Assembly: GCA_963680875.1 (NCBI GenBank) | Contig: OY804579.1 | Span: forward strand, 53,768,036 to 53,832,035 | Direction: 5' to 3' | Length of the DNA stretch: 64,000 nucleotides | DNA from: Bathymodiolus brooksi | Taxonomy: Eukaryota > Mollusca > Bivalvia > Mytilida > Modiolidae | Shown: piece by piece, positions 10,801 through 25,800 of the stretch | Numbering within the stretch: position 1 is the first letter of the stretch | Layout: every line of letters begins with the position of its first letter | Notes under the pieces: generated by a model | What the model was told of the DNA's origin: nothing | Seen by the model: the letters and a program-made list of their open reading frames with translations, nothing else | Database searches by the model: none | Program-made: the position numbers and the translations under genes

Positions 10801-13800
10801 TGGAACGTCAAAAATGAAATCGGTAAAACCGAACTTGACCTGCTTTTAGTGGTTCCTAACAACATATCCAAATTTCAAAACATTTGAGCAAAGCTAATTT
10901 AATTTATTTAACAGAAACCAAAACGGGATGAACGGATGGAAAGACGGACGGACAAGGGTAAAACTTAATGCCCCTGTCGCCTTATGGCAGGGGCATAAAA
11001 AGGGACGAATTGATTAAATAAATAAATAAAATAAGTGGAAGAAAAGAAAATGAAAAAAACCAAAAACAACACAAAACAAATATATCAATCTCCACTTCAC
11101 AATAGAAGAATTATCTACTGTGTACACATAAATCAACATTCATCGATCTCCATCAGTTTTCCCGCGAAAAATGGATTAGTTTATTTGAAGTAGGGTCTAA
11201 GCCCTCAAATAAAAATAGTGTTCTATATTTGGTATAGCTTATTAGGATTAAACCATGCATAAGTTATAACAAAACATGTGAAAAATATGTGCAAGAAGTG
11301 AAAAAAGTGTGTATTTTACATTAATCGATGGATTTCAGCAACCTATAGCATCCTGTTTCACCCCACTGAAACACATATGGGAAATTCTGAAATTCCAGCG
11401 TTTGAGGTGCCCCAAAGGGTAAATTCTTGTCTTTAAACAGCATGATAGAAAGTCGTTAGTGAAACATAAATACAGGCCTCTTTCAATTAAATTTGAAAGA
11501 TTTTTTGTCATTTCAACACCGTTCACAGTTGCCTAACAGGAGTCCACAGGTCGTCCACGTGTCACAGTTTAGAATAATCCTTCAGGACCTCACAGTGACC
11601 CGTGACCCACTTTAGTACATTCTACCAGTTAATTCTTAATAATGTTGTTTAATTATTGAAGAGCAGTAATCAAAACGTAAATGTCCAACTGATGCCAAAC
11701 CCAACTAAGGCTATCTTATATCAAGCCATTCAAATAAAAAAAAATTTTCACAATGTGCGTAATTTAATTTGAAACCAGTAGTAAATAAAATATAACAATC
11801 AACCTGTGGTTTTATATTATACTGGAAAAAAAACTACAAAACAGTTATCTAAATACAAATCATGAAATGAAATTAAACACCGTTTTGTTAAATTGTAAAC
11901 AAAATTAATGACATCTGCTCTTTTTTTTTTTCTTCCAGAAAATGTCCATACTGACATCTCAGGAATATGGTTTATTAGATTACTCATTTATTGACTTTAA
12001 CCTTGATGACGATGATACGTTAAAAGCCAGCATCAGGATGTTCCAAGATCTCAATTTGGTGGACAAGTTCAGGATTAATTATGAGGCAGGTATTTTGGTC
12101 ATGGCGTCATATTTATATACACAAGTTGTTGGGTTCTGTTCTGGAAAAATTATGAATTTGCTCAATAAAAATTAATCAAACTTATTTTAATCATGTGGAC
12201 TGAAAGAAAACGGCATATTTAAACATGTAAATTACATGTATATGAATTTTGAGTTTTATATTATTATAAGGCAGCATTCAAATCCACTTTCCAAGGCCTT
12301 AAAGAAAAAACTAATTTAATTGCAAAAAAGGGAACAGCAATCTATCTTAATATGACAGTCAAACCTAATTTAAGAAGCCATTCAAGGGAATTTCATCAAA
12401 AGTGGTTGTCGGTAGAAGTGGTCTTTATTTTAAGGTCGAGATTTAAGTATGTGGAATGCAAGCCATAGGTACAATTTTAGCTATTCATAATATAAAATCA
12501 GCAGCATATTTAAACACCATTTCTTGTAAGAGTGGTCCAGTATCATTCATCTGGCCATGTATAATATCCTGAAACTAGGTCCAACACAGATACTAGAAAA
12601 TACTAGGGCTTGTGTTGTATTGTTATTTAAATATGCCGACTATAAATAAAACTTATCTTATCTTATCTTATCTTTGCTACTAGAGATCTAGTTCCCATTA
12701 ATCAGTTTGACCTACCACTTTTTTATGCCTGTTCCACACTAGAACCTAGATTTCCTTCAGTTTCTACCATCGTCTTGCTCTTTTTACTTAAGATGATATT
12801 TGAGGTTTAAAGTATTATAGTTCATTGTGTTGAAAAATGCTGTTTGACAGTTTCAATTCAACAATTCTGAAACTGACGGCTGATATATTTTTAGCATTTC
12901 ACCCTTTAAAGGAACAGAGATATATAAAGGTTTATGGTTTGTGGTGTTTAATGCCACTTGCAACAGAAGTTCAGTTATATCATGGCGATCAGTTTTATTG
13001 GTGTAGGAAACCAGAGTACCCGGATAAAAACCACCGACCTGTCGCAAGTCATTGACAAACTTTATCTCTCAAGGTTGTATCGAGTACACCTTGCCATGAA
13101 CGGGGTTCAAACTCACAACTTTAGTGGTGATAGACACTGATTGCACAGGTAGTTGTAAATCCAACTACCATATCATCACAATCATGATGGCCCCTCAGTG
13201 ATATATTAAAGTTATAAGTTTATTTGGATTCATTATAAACTGCAATTTTTCTCATTCAATTCTAAGCAGTGCAAAAAAGCGTAATTTTATTGACAACAGT
13301 TAATATCTCATTTATGCTTCATTCAGTGTCATTATCCCGAAAATTAAATTGAGTCAAAAATACCGAAAAATAAACTTGCTCAATCATGTCATTTTACGTT
13401 GTTGATACTTGTAAAAAGATTTAGATTTTCATTCACATTCCCGTCCTGTAAAAAAAAGTCTGTAGACCGAATTAAATGTGATTATGGAAATCTGACTTGT
13501 TTACCATCAGAGTGTAGCCTTGAAATGAGATGGTTATTGAACCCAAATGTATACAAATCTTGTGTATTTGAAGGAATAAAATAATAATTTAAGTTTTTTT
13601 TTTTTTACTATATTTGAGATTAAAATTCTTATTCCCATGGTCCACTTTTTATTGAAATAACCCCCAATATTTGTAAATACTTAAAGATAATCATACATTA
13701 TAACACTTTAATTGTCCATATAGCATTCCTTTATTATATTTAAAAAAAAATTCAAGGGTCCACAAGTATCTGTAAAACCATAGTCTTAGAATAAATTAAG

Positions 13801-16800
13801 ATTACGATCGTAAATGAACATAAAACGTGTGACCTATATAATTTTTTCTCACACATAAAATCCTTATCTGCATTCTTAATTTCAAATGAAATCAAAAATC
13901 AACCCTTCACGAAGCATCAAGTATGTCAAAGGTTAAAGGTCATAATATGAAGAAGCCAAAAGGGTTTTGAGGGTTAATAAGTAAACATTTTCCTCTTGAC
14001 AGGGAACAAATCTTTTTTCACAATTGATACTCTTTGTCTGATTCATTGTCTTGTCAGTGGATACAGTAGTCCCTCCCCTATAAGGTCCCTCTGACCAAAG
14101 GCTACTGGGGGCCATCATGGTCGTGATCGTATGGTAGTTGGATTTACAACTACCGGTACCTTTGCAATCAGTGCCTATCACCACTTACGTTGTGAGTTTG
14201 AACCCTGTTCATGGCGAGGTGTACTAGATACAACATTATGTGATAAAGTTTGTCAGTAACTTACAGCAAGGTCGGTGGTTTTCTCAAGGTACTCCGGTTT
14301 CATCCACCAATAAAACTGACTGCCACGATATAACTCAAATATTATTGAAAGTGGCATTAAGCACCATGCATAAACCAACCAAAGGTACTACTTTTATCAG
14401 GCAATATATCAGATACACTGAGAGAGCAAAATACTACTAAATTGTCCCCTTTAAGAGTGGCCACCACCTGTCATGTTGGCCACCACCTTATAAGGCCTGT
14501 CATGTTGGCCACCACCTTATAAGGCCTGTCATGTTGGATTTTTTTTGGCTTTAGTTGAAGTTCTATCTTGTTTCCTCCAAATGATGGTCATTTCTCATTG
14601 ATAGTTATACCCCCTCCCTATACTGTTTTACCTCTGTCCGTCCGTCCAAGATATTTTTCGTCGCATTTTTCTCAGTAACTGTTAATGGCAGAAATCTGAT
14701 ATTTGGTCACAAGCTTCATATAGGTACCCCATATCGTGGGAAGCGTTTTTTGACCTGTCAGATTCCTACTTCCTGTTTGCCGAAGAGCGGGGGGTATCAT
14801 AAGTGAGCATTAGCTCACAGTTCATCTTGTTTTGGTTTGATTTGTAGAGAGAATTCTCTACATCAGTTTTGGTTTGATTTGTATAGAGAATTTTCTCCAC
14901 ATTAGTTTAGTTGATTGTAAGATTTACTGTGCTGTCTGACTACATTTAGATTTATTTATGTGAACTTCACTGATAAAATTAAGATGTATTATAATATCAT
15001 CCCCAAAAACAATTTAATCTAATATGTTCATTACGATTGCATAACTGAAAATTTTTTCTCTCAATATGTGGTTTCAGTATCATTATGCTTTTAATTGACA
15101 ATTTAAAATGTGCATCTGGAAGAATAAGAACAGCCCTAGATATCAGCACTTTCATGATTATAATGTCAAAGTCCATCATTTACTACCTCAATAATTAGAT
15201 CCCCGTAATTACTTGTACAATGCAAGCTGATAATAACTTTTGAATGTTTAATGAACCTATATATCTTTAATTCGTCTTAAGGTTCTATAAACTGCCAAAT
15301 GTCTTGATTTAACAAAGGGGGGACGGACAAGTCTCCTACAATTGCCTTGCCTTGCTGTCATAAAACTTTTGAATATAATTTTTGGACTCATATTTAAAAA
15401 CATCAGCTAATCAGAACTCTGTATCAAGTATATCAAGTATATCAAGTGTTTTGATTGGAGGATTTTAGAGTATGAGAACAAAATTCATTCTCAAAAGTTT
15501 TATTACCTTGAAGGTCTAATCAGCCAATCAGAACACTGTTTCAAATATATCGACTGTTTTGATTGGAAGATTTTAGAGTATGAGAACAAAAATTCATGCT
15601 CAAAAGTTTTATTACCTTGAAGGTCTAATCAGCCAATCAGAACACTGTTTCAAATATATCGACTCTTTTGATTGGAACATTTTAGAGTATGAGAACAAAA
15701 TTCATGCTCAAAAGATTTATTACCTTGAGGGCCTAATCAGCCAATCAGAACACTTTCAAGTATATCGACTGTTTTGATTGGAAGATTTTAGAGTATGAGA
15801 ACAAAATTCATTCTCAAAAGTTTTATTACCTTGAAGGTCTAATCAGCCAATCAGAACACTGTTTCAAATATATCGACTGTTTTGATTGGAAGATTTTAGA
15901 GTATGAGAACAAAATTCATGCTCAAAAGATTTATTACCTTGAGGGCCTAATCAGCCAATCATAACACTTTCAAGTATATCGACTGTTTTGATTGGAAGAT
16001 TTTAGAGTATGAGAACAAAATTCATACTCAAAAGATTTATTACCTTGAGGGTCTAATCAGCCAATCAGAACACTGTTTCAAATATATTGACTGTTTTGAT
16101 TGGAAGATTTTAGAATATGAGAACAAAATTCATGCTCAAAAGTTTTATTACCTTGAGGGCCTAATCAGCCAATCAGAACACTGTTTCAAGTATATTGACT
16201 GTTTTGATTGGAAGATTTTAGAGTATGAGAACAAAATTCATACTCAAAAGTGTTATGCCCTTGAGGGCCTGGAATCGTGTATTAATTTGTTACAGTAGTA
16301 TAACAACAGATTTCTTTGTTATTGCCGTTGTTGATGTTTAGAAGCTATTGACATATCTACATGGCTGTCAAATTTTTCATCATTCATAACATACGAGGCA
16401 TTTCATATTCGTAATTATTTGTTTCATCCTCGTTAATATGAAAATTTGGATTTTTCCACTTCAGAATCGCTGAAGACATTAAAATCGTGTTTGCTGATTA
16501 CTTCTTATTAACCTCCGTGTTATCGACGTCCTTGGCATTTTTCAATAAATAATAGTCATTAATTTTACCCTGCCTGGATTATATAGTGACAACACTATTG
16601 CCTTTCTGTAAGGCAGAAATCAAATTCGTGAACAAATTGGAAAATAATGACTTCATCAAATTGTTGTTATGTTTTTAATTTACATTTCTTGGTGATAGAT
16701 AGTATTGTAACATTCTGATATATAGAGTGTACAAAATATAGTCCCAGGGTTGGTGTTATTCAATCCTTGTCTGTGTGTGGTGGGGAGGGGGTGGTTGTTG

Positions 16801-19800
16801 CAATGCCATTTTGTAGATTGTATAGATGTATAGAAGGAGGAGCAAGACAAAGGCCCTACAGTCTGATCTATTGGCCTATAATAAATAGGTATAAATTTCG
16901 TCAGAATGGAATTGAGTAACTAAAAAATTATGCAGTGCATGCTTACTTGACATGTAAAATTTCTGGTGTTTTTAGAATCAAGTGCTCAAGATTTAATATC
17001 TTTAACATAATTCTCGAATTTTGATCAGCAAAATTGTGTATATTTTTGTATTCTGTTGCATTTATTACTTATGTTTATTTTTCAGACATTATGTCGATGG
17101 TTACTTAGTGTAAAGAAGAATTATAGAAATGTGACGTATCACAACTGGAGACATGCCTTCAATGTGGCACAGACTATGTTTTGTATGCTCAGGGTAAATA
17201 TATGTTTAACTATCACAACTGGAGACATGCCTTCAATGTGGCACAGACTATGTTTTGTATGCACAGGGTAAATATATGTTTAACTATCACAACTGGAGAC
17301 ATGCCTTCAATGTGGCACAGACTATGTTTTGTATGCTCAGGGTAAATATATGTTTAACTATCACAACTGGAGACATGCCTTCAATGTGGCACAGACTATG
17401 TTTTGTATGCTCAGGGTAAATATATGTTTAACTATCACAACTGGAGACATGTCTTCAATGTGGCACAGACTATGTTTTGTATGCTCAGGGTAAATATATG
17501 TTTAACTATCACAACTGGAGACATGTCTTCAATGTGGCACAGACTATGTTTTGTATGCTCAGGGTAAATATATGTTTAACTATCACAACTGGAGACATGC
17601 CTTCAATGTGGCACAGACTATATTTTGTATGCTCAGGGTAAATATATTTTAAACAGTAAACACATAGTATTTTTCTCCACTTTATGATGTTCTGGCTTAC
17701 AAATTGCAGTGTGGCATTATGAAATATAGAGTATATGGGTTAGAGTTATGGGTTAAAGTTATAGGTTAGAATTATGGGTTATGCTGTTTAACGCCACTTT
17801 CAACAATATTTCAGTTATATCGTGGCGGACAGTTTTTTTGGTGGAGGAAACCGGAGGACCTGGAGAAAACCACCGACCTGTCACTGACCAACTTTATCAC
17901 ATAATGTTGTACACCTCGCCCTGATCGAGATTCGAACTCACAACATCAGTGGTGACAAGCACTGATTGTATAGGTAGTTGTAAATCCAACTACCGTACAT
18001 AGAATTTAATGCCAAAACATCTTACAAAACTTTATCACATAACTCACAACATCAGTGGTGATAGACACTAATTGCATAGGTAGTTGTAAATCCAACTATC
18101 ATACGATCACGGCCACCGCAATCCCCTAAGCAGTAGATAAGTAATTAAAAATCAATGGTATTCTAAATAAATTTTATGTATACTGTATAATATTAAGTGG
18201 TACTAATTATATTGTTATTTTAGGTAGGCCAGATGGACAATGTTTTAACTGACTGTGAAAGACTAGCTTTGATGGTTGGCTGTTTATGTCATGATCTAGA
18301 TCATCGAGGTGTCAATAATCAGTTCTTAAACAGGTTTGTAGCCATGGTTTGTTATTTTCATATGAAGCAATGACATAACACTTAGAACAGTAATCAAAAT
18401 ATTTTTTCATAAACTTTGTGATTTTATAGATGGAATTTACCTGTACTTTGATGCCATATTCAATTTTGCATCTCTTTTATCAAATAGATTACTTTCAATT
18501 GACCATTTGCACCGACTGTTATTCGAAAATATTATGTTTAGCAGGAGTTACTTCCCTTTAAGGCATGCAAAAAAAGTTGCCTTTCATGCTAAATTTGATT
18601 TTAAAAAACAACATATATTTTTTCCCATAATCTGTTCAAAATATTAATGTTGTAACAATATTCTATTTGCTATAAAATTATCCTCTAAGTTTTTACAAGG
18701 TTCAAATATCTACAAGTTATAAAAAAATGATACAAAAAATTTGTTATCCTTTCCATTGTTCTTGCTAGACTGAGTACCATTTTGCCCATCGTAAGGGAAG
18801 TTACTTGTATTAAAAAGGATATAAAAATGTATAACTTTAGAATCAAATCAATAATGTGCAAATTGTCTATTAAGTTCTGTAGTTGTTCAGATCTTATGAT
18901 ACAAACTATGATCTGTCTTTTAGTTTCACAAACCTTACTGTTCATAGGGTTATGGTTATGGTGTTTAATGCCACTTTCAACAATATTTTAGTTATATTGT
19001 GGCGGTCAGTTTTCTTTGATGGAGGAAACTACCGACCTGCCGCAAGTCACTGACAAACTTTATCATATAATGTTGTATCGAATACACCTCACCTGAGCGA
19101 GATTCGAACTCACAACGTTAGTGGTGATAGGCACTGATTGCATAGACAGTTGTAAATCCAACTACCATATGATCACGACCACGATGGCCCCCCTTTTTAT
19201 CAAGCATAACATAGTAGGATTCAAACTCACAACTTTAATGGTGATAGGTACTGATTGCATAGGTAGTAATTCTGTTGTAAATCCAACCGCCATGCGATCA
19301 TGACCACGATGACCTTACTGTTCAACAAAATGTCAAAGTTAAATGTTTTATTACAATCCATCATTGCTATTTCTCTACATTCTGGTGACAGATAGCTTTA
19401 GCATTATTGACAAGACATTGAAATGCGTATGTAATGCACAGTAAACTCATTGCAGCATGACATTTATCATTCAGTGCAATCTATATGTTGATTTCATATG
19501 TAAGTCATAGAAGTAAAAATCTAAATTAACATAGATATTTGTTTTACATGCTGTCATTATCAGAATTGTTTTTTGAACATTTAATTTACCATTTTGATCT
19601 AAGTTGGAATCTTACTTGTAATTAGATGTCCTTCATAACCCTTGAGGGGGTGAGGATTATGGTATTTAATGCCACTTTCAACAATATTTCAGTTATATCG
19701 TGGCGGTCAGTTTTTTTGGTGGAGGAAACCAGAATACCCGAAGAAAACCATCGACCTGTCGCAAGTCACTGATAAACTTTATCCCATAATGTTGTATCGA

Positions 19801-22800
19801 GCACACCTCACCTTGGCGGGATTCGAACTCACAACGTTAGTGGTGATAGGCACTGATTGCATAGGTAGTTGTAAAATCAAACTACCATATGATCACAATC
19901 ATGATGGTCCCTACAACCCTTGATACAATTCAATAACTGACTTAATTTTCACTAAAGCAAATCATTTAAAATATTTAAATACAAGGTTAGGGAACATAAA
20001 GGCTGTCCAAATTTGATTTTATTATTTTAAATCTTTTTCTGTTATGGAGTTATGTCACTTAATTTGCAAAGAAAAATACCAATATTTTCTATGTTACTAT
20101 TCAAAAACTCAAATAAATTGAAATTATGTTCAAAGTCAGGGATTTTAAAAGAGAGTCCAAATACGATTTGGGAATTTAACCACAATACCCAAGTCAAGTT
20201 CAATTATTCCTTTTATAGTTCCAGAGTTATGCCCCTTAGTTAAAAAAAATTGTTAATGTGTGATTTTCATGCTCTATCTTTAGTTACTTTTGGCCAAATG
20301 TTTTTGCACATGGTTTGTGACCACATTACACAGGTCAAGTTCAAATTTGACTATTATGCCTTATACAGTTCATGAGATATAAACTTGTTTACTCTAGCTG
20401 GAAACAGGGGCATCAGTATCCTATTGACGAATTCTTCCATTTTGCTCCCAGAAAAATGGACCTTTGATATATTCTTAGGTTGAGCTTATACTCCAGAAAA
20501 TACAGTAACCAAAATATTGTAGAATTGAATGCCAAAACATCTTACAAAACTTTATTGCAGATCCATGTCACCATTAGCAGAATTATACTCAACATCAACA
20601 TTAGAACACCATCATTTTGATCAATGTATTATGATACTCAGTACAAAGGTTTGTATTATAGTTTGTCACTATAATTTTACTTAATGCTCTTATAAATAGG
20701 TAAAATGTCTTAAAAACCTTTGATATAGAGTCCCTGATTTATTACATTGGTTGTGTCTTCCTGTTTCTACATGTTACATTGGCTTTTAATGAGTTTGTCA
20801 TATTACATAGGTTATGTCCTCCTGTTTCTGAGTTTGACATATTACATTGAGTGTGTCTTACTGTTTCTAAGTTTGACATATTACATTGAGTGTGTCTTAC
20901 TGTTTCTGAGTTTGACATATTACATTGAGTGTATCTTCCTGTTTCTGAGTTTGACATATTACATTGAGTGTGTCTTGCTGTTTCTGAGTTTGACATATTA
21001 CATTGTGTGTCTTGCTGTTTCTGAGTTTGACATATTACATTGTGTGTCTTGCTGTTTCTGAGTTTGACATATTACATTGAGTGTGTCTTACTGTTTCTGA
21101 CTTTGACATATTACATTGAGTGTGTCTTGCTGTTTCTGAGTTTGACATATTACATTGAGTGTGTCTTACTGTTTCTGACTTTGACATATTACATTGTGTG
21201 TATCTTGCTGTTTTTGAGTTTGACATATTACATTGAGTGTATCTTGCTGTTTCTGAGTTTGACATATTATATTGAGTGTATCTTACTGTTTCTGACTTTG
21301 ACATATTACATTGTGTGTCTTGCTGTTTCTGAGTTTGACATATTACATTGAGTGTGTCTTGCTGTTTTTGAGTTTGACATATTACATTGAGTGTGTCTTG
21401 CTGTTTCTGAGTTTGACATATTACATTGTGTGTCTTGCTGTTTCTGAGTTTGACATATTACATTGTGTGTCTTGCTGTTTCTGAGTTTGACATATTACAT
21501 TGAGTGTGTCTTACTGTTTCTGACTTTGACATATTACATTGAGTGTGTCTTGCTGTTTCTGAGTTTGACATATTACATTGAGTGTGTCTTACTGTTTCTG
21601 ACTTTGACATATTACATTGTGTGTATCTTGCTGTTTTTGAGTTTGACATATTACATTGAGTGTATCTTGCTGTTTCTGAGTTTGACATATTATATTGAGT
21701 GTATCTTACTGTTTCTGACTTTGACATATTACATTGTGTGTCTTGCTGTTTCTGAGTTTGACATATTACATTGAGTGTGTCTTGCTGTTTTTGAGTTTGA
21801 CATATTACATTGAGTGTGTCTTGCTGTTTCTGAGTTTGACATATTACATTGTGTGTCTTGCTGTTTCTGAGTTTGACATATTACATTGTGTGTCTTGCTG
21901 TTTCTGAGTTTGACATATTACATTGAGTGTGTCTTACTGTTTCTGACTTTGACATATTACATTGAGTGTGTCTTGCTGTTTCTGAGTTTGACATATTACA
22001 TTGAGTGTGTCTTACTGTTTCTGACTTTGACATATTACATTGTGTGTATCTTGCTGTTTTTGAGTTTGACATATTACATTGAGTGTATCTTGCTGTTTCT
22101 GAGTTTGACATATTATATTGAGTGTATCTTACTGTTTCTGACTTTGACATATTACATTGTGTGTCTTGCTGTTTCTGAGTTTGACATATTACATTGAGTG
22201 TGTCTTGCTGTTTTTGAGTTTGACATATTACATTGAGTGTGTCTTGCTGTTTCTGAGTTTGACATATTACATTGAGTGTGTCTTACTGTTTCTGACTTTG
22301 ACATATTACATTGTGTGTATCTTGCTGTTTTTGAGTTTGACATATTACATTGAGTGTATCTTGCTGTTTCTGAGTTTGACATATTATATTGAGTGTATCT
22401 TACTGTTTCTGACTTTGACATATTACATTGTGTGTCTTGCTGTTTCTGAGTTTGACATATTATATTGAGTGTATCTTACTGTTTCTGACTTTGACATATT
22501 ACATTGTGTATCTTGCTGTTTCTGAGTTTGACATATTACATTGAGTGTATCTTACTGTTTCTGACTTTGACATATTACATTGAGTGTGTCTTGCTGTTTC
22601 TGACTTTGACATATTACATTGTGTGTATCTTGCTGTTTCTGAGTTTGACATATTACATTGAGTGTGTCTTGCTGTTTCTGAGTTTGACATATTACATTGA
22701 GTGTGTCTTGCTGTTTCTGAGTTTGACATATTACATTGTGTGTCTTGCTGTTTCTGAGTTTGACATATTACATTGAGTGTGTCTTCCTGTTTCTGACTTT

Positions 22801-25800
22801 GACATATTACATTGAGTGTATCTTACTGTTTCTGAGTTTGACATATTACATTGAGTGTGTCTTGCTGTTTCTGAGTTTGACATATTACATTGAGTGTATC
22901 TTCCTGTTTCTGAGTTTGACATATTACATTGAGTGTGTCTTGCTGTTTCTGAGTTTGACATATTACATTGTGTGTCTTGCTGTTTCTGAGTTTGACATAT
23001 TACATTGTGTGTCTTGCTGTTTCTGAGTTTGACATATTACATTGAGTGTGTCTTACTGTTTCTGACTTTGACATATTACATTGAGTGTGTCTTGCTGTTT
23101 CTGAGTTTGACATATTACATTGAGTGTGTCTTACTGTTTCTGACTTTGACATATTACATTGTGTGTATCTTGCTGTTTTTGAGTTTGACATATTACATTG
23201 AGTGTATCTTGCTGTTTCTGAGTTTGACATATTATATTGAGTGTATCTTACTGTTTCTGACTTTGACATATTACATTGTGTGTCTTGCTGTTTCTGAGTT
23301 TGACATATTACATTGAGTGTGTCTTGCTGTTTTTGAGTTTGACATATTACATTGAGTGTGTCTTGCTGTTTCTGAGTTTGACATATTACATTGTGTGTCT
23401 TGCTGTTTCTGAGTTTGACATATTACATTGTGTGTCTTGCTGTTTCTGAGTTTGACATATTACATTGAGTGTGTCTTACTGTTTCTGACTTTGACATATT
23501 ACATTGAGTGTGTCTTGCTGTTTCTGAGTTTGACATATTACATTGAGTGTGTCTTACTGTTTCTGACTTTGACATATTACATTGTGTGTATCTTGCTGTT
23601 TTTGAGTTTGACATATTACATTGAGTGTATCTTGCTGTTTCTGAGTTTGACATATTATATTGAGTGTATCTTACTGTTTCTGACTTTGACATATTACATT
23701 GTGTGTCTTGCTGTTTCTGAGTTTGACATATTACATTGAGTGTGTCTTGCTGTTTTTGAGTTTGACATATTACATTGAGTGTGTCTTGCTGTTTCTGAGT
23801 TTGACATATTACATTGAGTGTGTCTTACTGTTTCTGACTTTGACATATTACATTGTGTGTATCTTGCTGTTTTTGAGTTTGACATATTACATTGAGTGTA
23901 TCTTGCTGTTTCTGAGTTTGACATATTATATTGAGTGTATCTTACTGTTTCTGACTTTGACATATTACATTGTGTGTCTTGCTGTTTCTGAGTTTGACAT
24001 ATTATATTGAGTGTATCTTACTGTTTCTGACTTTGACATATTACATTGTGTATCTTGCTGTTTCTGAGTTTGACATATTACATTGAGTGTATCTTACTGT
24101 TTCTGACTTTGACATATTACATTGAGTGTGTCTTGCTGTTTCTGACTTTGACATATTACATTGTGTGTATCTTGCTGTTTCTGAGTTTGACATATTACAT
24201 TGAGTGTGTCTTGCTGTTTCTGAGTTTGACATATTACATTGAGTGTGTCTTGCTGTTTCTGAGTTTGACATATTACATTGTGTGTCTTGCTGTTTCTGAG
24301 TTTGACATATTACATTGAGTGTGTCTTGCTGTTTCTGAGTTTGACATATTACATTGTGTGTCTTGCTGTTTCTGAGTTTGACATATTACATTGAGTGTGT
24401 CTTACTGTTTCTGACTTTGACATATTACATTGAGTGTGTCTTACTGTTTCTGACATTGACATATTACATTGAGTGTGTCTTACTGTTTCTGACTTTGACA
24501 TATTACATTGAGTGTGTCTTGCTGTTTCTGAGTTTGACATATTACATTGAGTGTGTCTTACTGTTTCTGACTTTGACATATTACATTGAGTGTATCTTGC
24601 TGTTTCTGAGTTTGACATATTACATTGAGTGTGTCTTGCTGTTTCTGAGTTTGACATATTACATTGAGTGTGTCTTGCTGTTTTTGAGTTTGACATATTA
24701 CATTGAGTGTGTCTTGCTGTTTCTGAGTTTGACATATTACATTGAGTGTGTCTTACTGTTTCTGACTTTGACATATTACATTGTGTGTCTTGCTGTTTCT
24801 GAGTTTGACATATTACATTGAGTGTGTCTTGCTGTTTCTGACTTTGACATATTACATTGAGTGTGTCTTGCTGTTTCTGAGTTTGACATATTACATTGAG
24901 TGTGTCTTACTGTTTCTGACTTTGACATATTACATTGAGTGTGTCTTGCTGTTTCTGAGTTTGACATATTACATTGAGTGTGTCTTACTGTTTCTGACTT
25001 TGACATATTACATTGTGTGTATCTTGCTGTTTCTGAGTTTGACATATTACATTGAGTGTATCTTGCTGTTTCTGAGTTTGACATATTATATTGAGTGTGT
25101 CTTGCTGTTTCTGAGTTTGACATATTACATTGTGTGTCTTGCTGTTTCTGAGTTTGACATATTACATTGAGTGTGTCTTACTGTTTCTGACATTGACATA
25201 TTACATTGAGTGTGTCTTACTGTTTCTGACTTTGACATATTACATTGAGTGTGTCTTGCTGTTTCTGAGTTTGACATATTACATTGAGTGTGTCTTACTG
25301 TTTCTGACTTTGACATATTACATTGAGTGTATCTTGCTGTTTCTGAGTTTGACATATTACATTGAGTGTGTCTTGCTGTTTCTGAGTTTGACATATTACA
25401 TTGAGTGTGTCTTACTGTTTCTGAGTTTGACATATTACATTGAGTGTGTCTTACTGTTTCTGAGTTTGACATATTACATTGAGTGTGTCTTGCTGTTTTT
25501 GAGTTTGACATATTACATTGAGTGTGTCTTGCTGTTTCTGAGTTTGACATATTACATTGAGTGTGTCTTACTGTTTCTGACTTTGACATATTACATTGAG
25601 TGTGTCTTGCTGTTTCTGAGTTTGACATATTACATTGAGTGTGTCTTACTGTTTCTGACTTTGACATATTACATTGTGTGTATCTTGCTGTTTCTGAGTT
25701 TGACATATTACATTGAGTGTATCTTGCTGTTTCTGAGTTTGACATATTATATTGAGTGTGTCTTGCTGTTTCTGAGTTTGACATATTACATTGTGTGTCT

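Noticed and set aside
17056..17271. 71-codon frame across exon C and its first duplicate as a longer exon
   Set aside because: It reads through the exon C donor into the duplicated unit in a shifted frame and ends in a stop; family alignment places the exon end at 17193.
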